Assembly: GCF_009177095.1 (NCBI RefSeq)
Contig: NZ_AP021861.1
Coordinates: forward strand, 6,740,501-6,804,500
Direction: 5' to 3'
DNA: 64,000 nt
Source of the DNA: Lacipirellula parvula
GTDB taxonomy: Bacteria > Planctomycetota > Planctomycetia > Pirellulales > Lacipirellulaceae
Part shown: one piece after another, positions 8,858-17,327 of the stretch
How the letters are laid out: every line of letters begins with the position of its first letter
How positions within the stretch are numbered: the first letter of the stretch is position 1
Translations under genes and position numbers: made by a program
The notes under the pieces: generated by a model
What the model saw: the letters and a program-made list of their open reading frames with translations, nothing else
Told to the model about the DNA's origin: nothing
Databases searched by the model: none

Positions 8858-9814
8858 ATGAGCAAAGTTGGAATCGTCGGCGTCGGCATGGTCGGACGCG
8901 CCGCTGCCTCGGCCATGGTTTCGCGAGGCTCGTGCCGCGAGTTGGTGCTCGTCGACGTCCGCCGCGAAGTCGCCGAAGCGGTCGCGCTCGACCTTCTCTA
9001 CGGCATCCCCACCGGGCAGCCGCTACTCATTCGCAGCGGTACGAACGCTGATCTCAAAGACGCCGACCTCGTCGCGATCACCGCCGGCGCCAACGAGAAA
9101 TCGGGCGGCGCCACCGACAAGAGCGACGCGCAAGGCCGGCTCCGCCTGCTCGGCGTCAACGCCGGGATCTTCCAAGCGATTGTCCCCGAAGTCGTCGCCG
9201 CCGCGCCGCAGGCGGTGCTGCTCGTGGTCGCCGACCCGCCCGATCCGCTCGCCGATCTCACGCGCCAGCTTGCCGGCCACGACCGCGTCGTCAGCACCGG
9301 CACGTTTCTCGATAGCCTCCGCTTCGCCACTCATCTCGCGCAGGTGCTAGGCGTGAACCCGGCGTCGGTCGGCGCTCAAGTCTTCGGCGAGCATGGCATG
9401 AGCGAAGTCCTCGTCTGGTCGGCGGTCACTGTCGCCGGCGTGCCGCTCGCCGACGTGCTGCAGCAACGCAAACTCGACGCGGCGACGTTCCGCAGCGAAG
9501 TCGAGTCGGCCGTCCGCAGCGCGAACATCAACATCATCGCCGGCATCGGCGCGAGCCAGTACGGCATCGGAGCCGTCACCGCCCGACTAACCGAGGCGAT
9601 ACTCCGCGACGAGCGGATCGTCGCCGTCGTCGGGTCGTACCAAGCGGCGGACGGCGTCACCTATTCGCTGCCCGGCGTCATCGGCGCCGGCGGCGTGCAG
9701 AGCGTTTTGACGCCGCGACTCAACGGCGACGAGAAAGCAGCGCTCGACCGCAGCATTGCGACGCTGCAACAAGCCGTGCAGAAGCTGCCCGCGAACGCTC
9801 CGCCCAATCGCTAG
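8858..9814 (+). CDS. Lactate/malate dehydrogenase family NAD-dependent oxidoreductase
   Basis: The start is the ATG of MSKVGIVGVGMVGRAAASAM, with AAGG upstream, rather than the TTG 24 bases earlier. The Rossmann loop GVGMVG is followed by an Asp (LVLVDVRRE), which favours NAD. Catalytic residues are present: Arg in the loop GRLRLLGVN, Arg in LDSLRFATHL and His in GEHGMSE. The motif usually NPVD reads ADPPDP, and the usual GEHGDS reads GEHGMS. The substrate loop is extended (AGANEKSGGATDKSDAQGR), so lactate versus malate cannot be told. The next gene starts 12 bases later. Confidence 0.88.
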   Translation: MSKVGIVGVGMVGRAAASAMVSRGSCRELVLVDVRREVAEAVALDLLYGIPTGQPLLIRSGTNADLKDADLVAITAGANEKSGGATDKSDAQGRLRLLGVNAGIFQAIVPEVVAAAPQAVLLVVADPPDPLADLTRQLAGHDRVVSTGTFLDSLRFATHLAQVLGVNPASVGAQVFGEHGMSEVLVWSAVTVAGVPLADVLQQRKLDAATFRSEVESAVRSANINIIAGIGASQYGIGAVTARLTEAILRDERIVAVVGSYQAADGVTYSLPGVIGAGGVQSVLTPRLNGDEKAALDRSIATLQQAVQKLPANAPPNR

Positions 9815-9826
9815 CGAGGTCTTTGC

Positions 9827-10255
9827 ATGGGAACAGGCAACGCAGAATCCGGCCGACGCAATCTGGTGCTGCTATGCATCATTGCCCTCTGCTTCGAAGC
9901 TTATTTGATCTTCGACTACCAGCTCAACTTCTTCCCCCGCAAACTCCCGACGCAGATCATTCGCTTGATCTTGAGCGCGGCGCTCTTCTACTGGCTTAGC
10001 CGCGGCAGCAATGCGGCGCGCTGGCTAGCGATTGTGCTCTTCGGCTGGGGCGGCGTTGCGGGGCTATATGCAGTCGCTTCCGCCAATGCGTGGATGTCAG
10101 ACTATGTTCTAATGTTTGTGTTCTACCTCGTCTTCGCCATTCGCTTGCTGACGTCAAAGGACATTCGCACTTACATCCGCGAATCAACCTACGGGCCTCC
10201 ATCAGCCCAGTTGCTCGTCGGCGTGGGACAAAAGAGCCCGGCAGACAATCTCTAG
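9827..10255 (+). CDS. Small multi-pass membrane protein
   Basis: This 142-residue protein is preceded by GAGG at good spacing and starts 12 bases after the dehydrogenase stop. Four hydrophobic segments are visible at about residues 12-30, 40-58, 62-82 and 87-105. The tail is hydrophilic and ends KSPADNL. No family was recognised. Its linkage to the dehydrogenase is the only clue to its role. Confidence 0.75.
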   Translation: MGTGNAESGRRNLVLLCIIALCFEAYLIFDYQLNFFPRKLPTQIIRLILSAALFYWLSRGSNAARWLAIVLFGWGGVAGLYAVASANAWMSDYVLMFVFYLVFAIRLLTSKDIRTYIRESTYGPPSAQLLVGVGQKSPADNL

Positions 10256-10400
10256 CCCGCTGCTTTCAGCGCCGTCACCGCGCGCGGCGCTAGCACCACG
10301 TTTTTCTCCCCTTCGCCGCCCCCTCGTGTACAATCACACGCTCAGGGGCCAACGTCGCGACAGACACCCGCGACGCTAACGGAACGGAAGGAGACGCGGC

Positions 10401-12059
10401 ATGCGACGAGGTCGTTGGCTCGAGGTCTGTTGGTACGGAACCCTCGCGGCGCTGGCGGCGGCCAGCCAGATTCATCTCGCCCGCGGCGCCGAGTTCTACG
10501 TCGCCCCCGGCGGCAACAACTCCGGGTCCGGCAACAGCGGCGCCCCTTGGGCCACGCTGCAGTACGCCGCCGATCATGTCGGCCCCGGCGATCGCGTCAC
10601 GGTTCGCGCCGGCAACTACAAAGGCTTTTATCTCGATACCAGCGGCACCGCCGCCAACCCGATCGAGTTCTTCGCCGAGCCCGGCGTTCTCATCAACACG
10701 CCCACCAGCGGCGCCGGCAATCAAGACGGCATCAACCTCGAACTCGCCTCGCACATCATCATCGACGGCTTCAGCGTCACCGGCATGCCCCGCGCGGGCA
10801 TCCGCAGTGTCGGCCTCGACGACGACATGGCCGAGTTCGTCACCATCCGCAACGTCCACGCCTACAACAACGGCCGCTGGGGCATCTTCACCGGCCACGT
10901 GAACGACCTGCTTATCGAGAACAACGAAACGAACGGCTCCATTTTGGAGCATGGAATCTACGTTTCGAACAGCGGCGACCGGCCGGTGATTCGCAACAAC
11001 GTCACCTGGGGCAACCATGGCGCCGGCATCCACATGAACGGCGACGCCAGCCTCGGCGGCGACGGACTGATCACCGGCGCCCTCGTCAGCGGCAACCGCG
11101 TCTACGGCAACGCCGCGAGCATCAACGGCGGCGCTCTCGGCGGCGGCAGCGGCATCAACATGGACGGCGTTCAGGATTCCCGCGTCGAGAACAACTTGCT
11201 CTACGACAACCACGCCAGCGGCATCTCGCTCTTCATGGGCGACGGCGCCGAAGGCTCCAGCGGCAACGTCGTCGTCAACAACACGATCAACCAACCCTCC
11301 AACGGCCGCTGGGCGATCAATATTCAGGACGGTTCCACCGACAACACGCTGCTGAATAACATCATTCTCTCGCAACATGCGTCGCGCGGCGCCATCGACG
11401 TCTCGGCCGACAGCCTGCCAGGCATGGTGAGCGACTACAACGCGGTCATTTCGCGATTCACAACGAACGGCGGCAGCTCGAACATCACGCTCGCCCAATG
11501 GCAAGCGGCGACCGGCCAAGACGCCCACTCGTTCACGGCAACGGCGACGCAACTATTCGAAAACTGGACCGCCGGCGACTACCGCCTCCGCAGCGGCTCG
11601 CCCGCGCTCAACAAGGGAACCGCGACCGAAGCCCCCACGGTCGACATCGTCGGCACGCCCCGCCCTGCCGGGGCCATCGACATCGGCGCTTACGAAACGG
11701 CCACGGCGCCAACGCTCTCGGCCGACTTCACCGGCGACGGCTTCGTCGACGCCGCAGACTTAGCAGCGTGGCGTTCGGCCTTCGGCGCGAACGCCAACGG
11801 CGACGCGAACAACGACAACCGCACCGACGGCGCCGATTTTCTTATCTGGCAGCGCGAGTACACGGGTAGTGCGCCAACAGTCGCCGCGGCAATCCCAGAA
11901 CCGGCGTCAGCCACCACGGCGGGCATCGCGCTCATTGCGGGCATAGCGATGCTCCGCCATAAGAAAAATGAAACCTTGAGGGGAGCAACGAGCACGGTCG
12001 CCAGTGGCGAGCGAGCGCAGGCGGTAGTTCGTGCGGAGCACTGGGTTAGGGAGGGGTGA
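10401..12059 (+). CDS. Secreted beta-helix protein with dockerin and PEP-CTERM tail, extended by a repeat
   Basis: A strong AAGGAG precedes the ATG. The signal peptide ends about residue 28. Residues 30-60 (YVAPGGNNSGSGNSGAPWATL) are the DUF1565-type opening of right-handed parallel beta-helix proteins. Asn-rich helical rungs follow to about 430 (ITIDGFSV-like, VIRNNVTWGNHGAGIHMNG, NVVVNNTI). A dockerin pair starts SADFTGDGFVDAADLAAW and ends DGADFLIWQREY. The PEP-CTERM motif IPEPASATTAG and its helix follow. After the basic end MLRHKKN, about 29 residues are encoded by repeat A2, which also supplies the TGA stop. The substrate is probably a polysaccharide, as for other beta-helix proteins (inference). 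Confidence 0.9.
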   Translation: MRRGRWLEVCWYGTLAALAAASQIHLARGAEFYVAPGGNNSGSGNSGAPWATLQYAADHVGPGDRVTVRAGNYKGFYLDTSGTAANPIEFFAEPGVLINTPTSGAGNQDGINLELASHIIIDGFSVTGMPRAGIRSVGLDDDMAEFVTIRNVHAYNNGRWGIFTGHVNDLLIENNETNGSILEHGIYVSNSGDRPVIRNNVTWGNHGAGIHMNGDASLGGDGLITGALVSGNRVYGNAASINGGALGGGSGINMDGVQDSRVENNLLYDNHASGISLFMGDGAEGSSGNVVVNNTINQPSNGRWAINIQDGSTDNTLLNNIILSQHASRGAIDVSADSLPGMVSDYNAVISRFTTNGGSSNITLAQWQAATGQDAHSFTATATQLFENWTAGDYRLRSGSPALNKGTATEAPTVDIVGTPRPAGAIDIGAYETATAPTLSADFTGDGFVDAADLAAWRSAFGANANGDANNDNRTDGADFLIWQREYTGSAPTVAAAIPEPASATTAGIALIAGIAMLRHKKNETLRGATSTVASGERAQAVVRAEHWVREG

Positions 12060-12128
12060 TCGCAGTGGGTACCAGGGTTCATTACCCCCTCCCCAGCCCT
12101 CCCCTCAAGGGGGAGGGAGCCAGAAGAC
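11969..12128. repeat. Family A palindromic repeat, copy A2, variant with substituted left arm
   Basis: It opens with AAACCTTGAGGGGAG and ends CAAGGGGGAGGGAGCCAGA. Its left arm carries the same roughly 66-bp GC-rich block as A1, in reverse orientation (compare GCAACGAGCACGGTCGCCAG here with the reverse complement near 555-575). It overlaps the 3' end of the beta-helix gene and encodes its last ~29 residues and stop. Confidence 0.85.
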
Positions 12129-12215
12129 ATATGGGAATCGTAACACGCTGAGGCGCATCTATCCGCCCGGCCGCGCGACGCTCAGTAATGACGTACGTCC
12201 GCTACACTAACGGTC

Positions 12216-12512
12216 ATGTACATTAGCAGCGACGACATCGCGAAAGCCCTGCTCATCGTGCTCGGCCTGCCTGCGCTCGCAAGCATTCTGCTTTGCTGGA
12301 CTGGGGCCGTGCTTGGAGATCGCCGCAAACTGCAACGCGCCCCCGATTCGCGACTCGTTGGATTCGCCATCGGCTGGGCAGCGTCCGTCGCCGCCTTCGT
12401 GCTCTGCATTCGCGTCGACGCATGGCTTGTTGGCGCTATCGCCTCGCCGGCGATCGGCGGACTGGCTGCGTACGCTGCGTCTAGATTTTTAGCATCAAGA
12501 AAAAATGCTTAG
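12216..12512 (+). CDS. Small membrane protein
   Basis: The 98-residue frame has three hydrophobic segments: KALLIVLGLPALASILLCW, LVGFAIGWAASVAAFVLCI and WLVGAIASPAIGGLAAYAAS. No Shine-Dalgarno is obvious before the ATG. No homologous family was recognised. It lies between repeats A2 and B2 and converges with the TPR gene. Confidence 0.55.
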   Translation: MYISSDDIAKALLIVLGLPALASILLCWTGAVLGDRRKLQRAPDSRLVGFAIGWAASVAAFVLCIRVDAWLVGAIASPAIGGLAAYAASRFLASRKNA

Positions 12513-12523
12513 CGGCACGCCAC

Positions 12524-12615
12524 CTAGCCCCGGGCTCTGCCCGGGGGTCGGCCACCACGCCGATCAGCTAAATCGCGCGTGATGCCACCCCCGAGCGGAG
12601 CCCGGGGCCAGAAAT
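12524..12615. repeat. Family B palindromic repeat, copy B2 (full)
   Basis: Left arm starts CTAGCCCCGGGCTCTGCCCG. Right arm ends CCCGAGCGGAGCCCGGGGCC. Each arm is itself a hairpin. It fills the gap between converging genes (stops at 12512 and 12620). Confidence 0.85.
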
Positions 12616-12619
12616 GCGA

Positions 12620-13162
12620 CTAACCAACCGCAGTCGTCAGCGCCTGAAACAACGGATCCATCCGAATCGGATCAAAATCAGGCTCGTCGCAAACCAGATC
12701 GCGGAAGTTACCGTCAATCTCGAGCGCGTGAGCTAAGCACTGCAGCGCGCGACGGCGATTGTGAGCGAGGCTCCAATAGCACGCCAGGTTGTAGTGCAGC
12801 ACCGCTTCGCTCGGGTCGACGGCGATGGCGTGTTCGAGGGCGCCAATCGCGTCTTCCAGTTGGCCAGTCCGCTTCAGGCACCAGCCGAGCGCCATCGCGA
12901 CATGAATATCGTCCGGAATCAGCTCGAGGCAACGACGGAGCGGGAAGATCGCGTCGCGATACCGTTGCAGCTCGCGTAGCGTTTCGCCCATCAGGTAGCA
13001 GCCGCGGGCGTCGCCGTGGACATGCTGTCCCCACCGTTGCAGCGACGCCAGAGCATGCTCCGGCAATCCCAGTTCGAGGTATCCCTCGGCTTCGGTGCAA
13101 GCCCGGCGCAGGTGCGAAATCGCTTCCGTGGTCATAGCGGCGTTATGGCTAAAGCGGAGCAT
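12620..13162 (-). CDS. Tetratricopeptide repeat protein
   Basis: The 180-residue protein has at least three TPR units. Examples are ARGCYLMGETLRELQRYRDA, VAMALGWCLKRTGQLEDAI and VLHYNLACYWSLAHNRRRAL, each spaced about 34 residues. The C-terminal line DEPDFDPIRMDPLFQAL is common in planctomycete TPR proteins. There is no signal peptide, so it is probably a cytoplasmic scaffold with unknown partners. An alternative ATG at 13135 (MTTEAISH) is possible, and neither start has a clear ribosome site. Confidence 0.8.
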   Translation of the reverse strand: MLRFSHNAAMTTEAISHLRRACTEAEGYLELGLPEHALASLQRWGQHVHGDARGCYLMGETLRELQRYRDAIFPLRRCLELIPDDIHVAMALGWCLKRTGQLEDAIGALEHAIAVDPSEAVLHYNLACYWSLAHNRRRALQCLAHALEIDGNFRDLVCDEPDFDPIRMDPLFQALTTAVG

Positions 13163-13768
13163 GAAAGGCGCCAGGGCTTGCGGTGTCGGGAACGAATCGA
13201 GAGGTTCCGAAGGCTCGATTCAATCCAGGTAGAATGCAAACCGTGGGCCGAAAACGCTGACAAGTCGGGCGGCGAAAGATGAGGTTCGTTTCACGCGCCG
13301 AACGATGAGCTGCCTAATCTTACACGCTGCCGTGCGCGCGGCTTTTGCGCCGTCGCGGATTGTGTTGTAACTCTCATTCCCGTAAGCAGAAACGCTCGGA
13401 AAATCGAGTTCTCCGAAGTTACGGGACTCGCCGCAGGCGCAAACTCTGCCGCCAGCACGCCGCCGGCAAAGCGGCTTGCCGAGCCCCGCGCGGCGCCTGC
13501 CAAAGGTGGTAAACCGCTAGCCCGGCAGACCAGAAAATGTGCCGCTTTGGCGGGCGGCGACTGCACGGATCGCGTTCATTTTTCGCCACGCGGTCCCCCG
13601 GCGACGTTGCCCAGCCGCCACGCCGAGGCGGGGGATTCCGTGGGGCAAAACTCCCTGGCGCCGCGCGATTTCCCGAGGATTTTAAGTCCGCTGATCTCCG
13701 CTAGTTCCGCCGCGATCGTCGGCACGCCCGTTGCCCTAAGGAAAGCACCGCAAGACGAGGAAACCGCC
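13163..13768. other. Intergenic region with no recognised feature
   Basis: About 600 bases separate the divergent TPR and small membrane-protein genes. The frames on both strands lack start signals and recognisable domains. It presumably carries the promoters of both genes. Confidence 0.4.
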
Positions 13769-14122
13769 ATGAAACGCAGCCTGCTCACGATTCTGCTTGT
13801 CGCCGCCATCAGTGGTTGGATCAGCGCCGGCGAGCGTGCGGCCGGCCGCTCGCCCGGCGGCGATTGGGTCCGCACCAGGGACGGCTGGGAATCGCGGTTC
13901 GTCGTCGAACCGCATGAAACGACGGCGCTGCCGACGATCCACCCGGGCGTCATCGCGGGACTGCAACTCGGCGCCTCGCTCTTCTTCCTGCTCGCTTTCC
14001 CGTCGCAGTTCCGCGAGCTCGCCATCAGCCGCGCCACGGCGTACTTCACCGAACGCCGCCGCGGCGGCGACCGCCGGCAAGGCGCCGACCGCCGCCTCAG
14101 CGCAGCTGTTTCCGCCGGCTGA
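13769..14122 (+). CDS. Small membrane-anchored secreted protein
   Basis: The start is the ATG after GACGAGGAAACCGCC, giving MKRSLLTILLVAAISGWISAG, a signal peptide or anchor. The 117-residue product has one more hydrophobic segment, PGVIAGLQLGASLFFLLAFP, and a very basic end with RRRGGDRRQGADRR. No family was recognised. Repeat A3 follows about 30 bases after the stop. Confidence 0.7.
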   Translation: MKRSLLTILLVAAISGWISAGERAAGRSPGGDWVRTRDGWESRFVVEPHETTALPTIHPGVIAGLQLGASLFFLLAFPSQFRELAISRATAYFTERRRGGDRRQGADRRLSAAVSAG

Positions 14123-14152
14123 CTCTCCGCGGGCCCCTTTGAAGAACATTGA

Positions 14153-14268
14153 ATCATGAGGTCCCCTCCCCTTGAGGGGGAGGGTTAGGGAGGGGTGACA
14201 GCGGCTGGTACCAGGGCTCTTCCCCCCTCCCCAGCCCTCCCCTCCAGGGGGAGGGAGCCAGAAGATTG
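14153..14268. repeat. Family A palindromic repeat, copy A3 (regular)
   Basis: It begins ATGAGGTCCCCTCCCCTTGA and ends AGGGGGAGGGAGCCAGA, with GGTACCAGG near its centre. It lies directly downstream of the gene ending at 14122. Confidence 0.9.
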
Positions 14269-14400
14269 AATGCGTGGCTGAGTTCGCCTCGAACTACGCC
14301 ATCTCTTCCCGGGGCTATTTCGCACAAAATCTTCCCTCCGAAGATTTTCTTGTACGAACCCTCTCTCCCCGCGCCACTAACCCAGTAGCTCTCCTGCTTT

Positions 14401-14489
14401 GTGGGAGGGGTCTCCGACCCCGATGGATCGCTGCCTGGCCATGATTGGCTCGAAGTAGTGACGCAATCGGCGTCGGAGACGCCTCCCAC
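14401..14489. repeat. Family H double palindrome, copy H1
   Basis: Left arm 14401-14424 (GTGGGAGGGGTCTCCGACCC) and right arm 14466-14489 (ending GTCGGAGACGCCTCCCAC) pair with each other. Each arm also folds on itself, GGGGTC/GACCCC in the left and GGCGTC/GACGCC in the right. It ends about 50 bases before the start of the gene at 14541. Confidence 0.8.
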
Positions 14490-14540
14490 ATGCGAGGAGC
14501 GCCCCACGAAAAAAGCATCCCCCAGCCCCACGGCCGACCC

Positions 14541-17102
14541 ATGCGTCTCACCCTCCGCACCCTCCTCGCCTACATGGACGACGTCCTCGATCCCGCCGAT
14601 CAGGAGGATCTCGGCCGGAAGATCGAGCAAAGCCCCTTCGCCACCGAGCTGATCCACCGCTCGCGCGACGCGGTCCGGCGGCTGCGGCTCTCGGCGCCTG
14701 AAATCCTCTCGGCCGAGACGGGCGACCTTCACGGCGACGCCGGCGCGCTCGACGCCAACACCACCTCCGAATATCTCGACAGCACGCTCCCGCCCGACGC
14801 AGTCGCCGAGTTCGAGCGGAGCTGCCTCGAAGCGGGCAACAACGCCGACATGCTGCTCGCCGAAGCCGCGTCGTGCCATCACATTCTGACGATGGTGCTC
14901 GGCGAGCCGGCCGAAGTCGACGCCGATCTGCGGCAGCGACTCTACGCCCTCGCGCAATCGCCGGCAGCAGCCCAACAAGTCCGCATTGAACCGGCTCACG
15001 CCACGCCCACGAATGCGTCGGTCACGCCGCCGCTGGCCGAGGCGCCGGTCGCCCCGGTCCCATTGCCAGTGCCGACGGCAACGCCGCGCAAGCCGCAGGT
15101 CGATCCCGACGAAGCGGGCGTCCCCGACTACATGCTCGCCGCCGTGCGGCAACGTCGTCGCACGCGCCGCGCGCTCGCGGCAACGCTCGGCGCCTTCGTC
15201 CTCGGCGGTATTGCCGCCCTGGCGTTCTACATCCGCCACGAAAACAACAAGCCGGTGGAAACGCCCGGCGACGTTGCCGCAATTGGCAAGATCGACGACG
15301 TGGTCGCAGCCGTCGACGTCGGCAATCTCGAAACGCCCGCCGCCGCGTCGAGCAGCACCGCGACCGCCGACGCCGGCGCGACCGCTCCTGCCGCGAGCGA
15401 CACGGCCGACAGCGAAGCCCCGGCCTTCACGCCGAGCGCGCCGACGCTACCGCCCGTCGTCGAAACGCCCGCTGCCGCACCAGGAGCCGCCGGCACGCTT
15501 GAGACGCCGCCACTCGAACTCCCCGCACCCGGCGCTGAAATGGCCGGCGCGATCGCCGCCGAAACCGAAGCGGCCGCTGCGGCTGCTCCCGCAGCAACAC
15601 CCGCTGCGTCAACGCCCCCGGCAGCCGTCGCCGCCACTGAAGTCCCCGACGCTAGCGAAATGACGCTCGGCCCCGCGGCCGATCAACCCGCAGCGCCCGC
15701 TGCCGACGCCACCGCTGCGGCGGAAACACCCGCAACCCCCGCCGATGCAGCCGCCATCGCCGCTACGGAAGCGCCGGCCGTTCCCGCGCCGCCAGCCGGC
15801 GCCGCCGAGACGCCCGCAGCAGAAACTCCCGGCCCCGTGATGGTCGCCGACGCTAGCGCCTCCTCGATCCCCGCCGCCGACGCCGCAACTGGCGCCGATC
15901 CATTCCCAGCCGGCGAAGGCGAGAAAGAAACCGAGACGCCCGAGGTGAAACCAATCGGCGCCTACCTCGGCAACAACGACGTATTGTTGAAGCTCGATCC
16001 CAAAGAGAATGTTTGGAACCGCGTCGCCCCGCGCACGCCGTTACTCCCTGGCGAAACGCTGCTCGCACTCCCCACCTTTCGCACCCACGTGGTCCTCGCC
16101 GACGCCAATGTGTACCTCAGCGGCGGCGCCGAAGTGGAACTGCTGCCCCCCGGCGCCGGTTCGGGCGCCAGCGCCGCTGAGTTCGGCCTTCGCATCCCCT
16201 ACGGCCAGGTCGTTCTTAACTCGGGCCTCAACGGCAACCGCATCGAAATTTCGATGCTTGACGTTGATCGCCTCGCGCAACTCGGCCCGTCGTCGAGCCT
16301 CGCCATCGAAGTCCGTCGCGTCTTCATTCCCGGCCCGCTCGCCAACCGCGCTCCGGCGCCAGCCGAAGCATCGTGGTACCTTACCAGCGGTTCGATCGAG
16401 TGGAACGGCGAAAAGATCGAAGCCCCGGCGACTTGGACGACGGTCGCCGGCCAAGACACCGCCCCCGTCGCTATCGACAATCTCCCCGAGTGGGTCGACC
16501 GCGAAGCCATTGCCGACAGCGAGCGCCGTGCTCGCGATGAAGTCGCCAAGGCGCTCGTCGCCGGCGAGCCAGTGAACGTGCACTTGCTCGAATTGAGCGA
16601 TCCCGCCGATCGCGGTCGCCGCACCGAAGTCCGGGCCCTCGCCGCTCGCTGCGGCGCCTACGTCGGCCTGTACGACGCGCTCGTCAACGCCCTCAACGAC
16701 ACGAACCAACGCGCGTCGTGGCGTTCGCAAGTCGACTCGCTGCGGCAGGCGATCGCCCGCGACCCGTCGGCCGCCGTCGGCATCGGCGACGCCTTCGCCC
16801 TCGAACGGGGCCAAGAGGCTGCCGGCGACCTCATGGAAATGCTTTCCGGCTTCGACGCCGACGCAGTCGGCAAGACGCGCGAAGAGGTCAAGAACGGCGT
16901 CCTCAATCGCATCGTCCGCTGGATGGACGACGACGACCTCACCTACCGCGTGCTCGCCTCCTACAACTGGGACGAGATCACCGGCAAGCGACTCTTCGGC
17001 AACTACCGCCCAGAGCAGACTGCGTCGCAACGCAAACGAGCGCTGCGTCATCACATTGAACGTCTCGAAAAAGGCGAACTCGCCGCCGGCGAGGCAAAGT
17101 AA
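14541..17102 (+). CDS. Planctomycete anti-sigma/FecR-like membrane protein
   Basis: The start chosen gives MRLTLRTLLAYMDDVLDPAD, a conserved opening in planctomycete proteins of this type; the frame continues 96 bases upstream into repeat H1 without signals. The protein has 853 residues. Positions 1-170 are a helical, anti-sigma-like cytoplasmic region. A membrane segment lies at about 211-234 (ALAATLGAFVLGGIAALAFY). A ~250-residue Ala/Pro/Glu-rich low-complexity spacer follows, probably spanning the envelope. Then comes a FecR-like beta domain (LLPGETLLALPTFRTHVVLA through RIEISMLDVDRLA) and a helical end. It probably links an envelope signal to a sigma factor, but no sigma gene is adjacent. 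Confidence 0.8.
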   Translation: MRLTLRTLLAYMDDVLDPADQEDLGRKIEQSPFATELIHRSRDAVRRLRLSAPEILSAETGDLHGDAGALDANTTSEYLDSTLPPDAVAEFERSCLEAGNNADMLLAEAASCHHILTMVLGEPAEVDADLRQRLYALAQSPAAAQQVRIEPAHATPTNASVTPPLAEAPVAPVPLPVPTATPRKPQVDPDEAGVPDYMLAAVRQRRRTRRALAATLGAFVLGGIAALAFYIRHENNKPVETPGDVAAIGKIDDVVAAVDVGNLETPAAASSSTATADAGATAPAASDTADSEAPAFTPSAPTLPPVVETPAAAPGAAGTLETPPLELPAPGAEMAGAIAAETEAAAAAAPAATPAASTPPAAVAATEVPDASEMTLGPAADQPAAPAADATAAAETPATPADAAAIAATEAPAVPAPPAGAAETPAAETPGPVMVADASASSIPAADAATGADPFPAGEGEKETETPEVKPIGAYLGNNDVLLKLDPKENVWNRVAPRTPLLPGETLLALPTFRTHVVLADANVYLSGGAEVELLPPGAGSGASAAEFGLRIPYGQVVLNSGLNGNRIEISMLDVDRLAQLGPSSSLAIEVRRVFIPGPLANRAPAPAEASWYLTSGSIEWNGEKIEAPATWTTVAGQDTAPVAIDNLPEWVDREAIADSERRARDEVAKALVAGEPVNVHLLELSDPADRGRRTEVRALAARCGAYVGLYDALVNALNDTNQRASWRSQVDSLRQAIARDPSAAVGIGDAFALERGQEAAGDLMEMLSGFDADAVGKTREEVKNGVLNRIVRWMDDDDLTYRVLASYNWDEITGKRLFGNYRPEQTASQRKRALRHHIERLEKGELAAGEAK

Positions 17103-17112
17103 ACCTCCGGCA

Positions 17113-17316
17113 ACTAGCCCCATCGGGGCGGCATGTTGTAGCCAGGGGCGCAAGCCCCTGGTCTTCATCGCCTTGGTGTAAATAGCCCCGCAAGGGGCGA
17201 CACAATTCTCATCACCTCGCGATGAGCAATGTCGCCCCTCACGGGGCTTAGGATGGAGTCCCATTGTTCGCAACCAGGGGCTCGCGCCCCTGGCTACATC
17301 ACTCGGCCCTTCCAGG
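17113..17316. repeat. Family E nested palindromic element
   Basis: Outer arms 17139-17162 and 17275-17298 (core AGCCAGGGGC and GCCCCTGGCT) are inverted repeats, as are inner arms 17184-17203 and 17231-17251 (TAGCCCCGCAAGGGGCGACA and its complement). Every arm is also a small hairpin. The element fills the whole gap between two converging genes ending at 17102 and 17328. Confidence 0.8.
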
Positions 17317-17327
17317 GCCAAAGACTA

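Noticed and set aside
10290-11552. 420-codon open frame on the minus strand
   Set aside because: It is antisense to the beta-helix gene; its residues are Val/Asp/Ala-biased as expected for a GC-rich shadow frame and show no domain or start signal.
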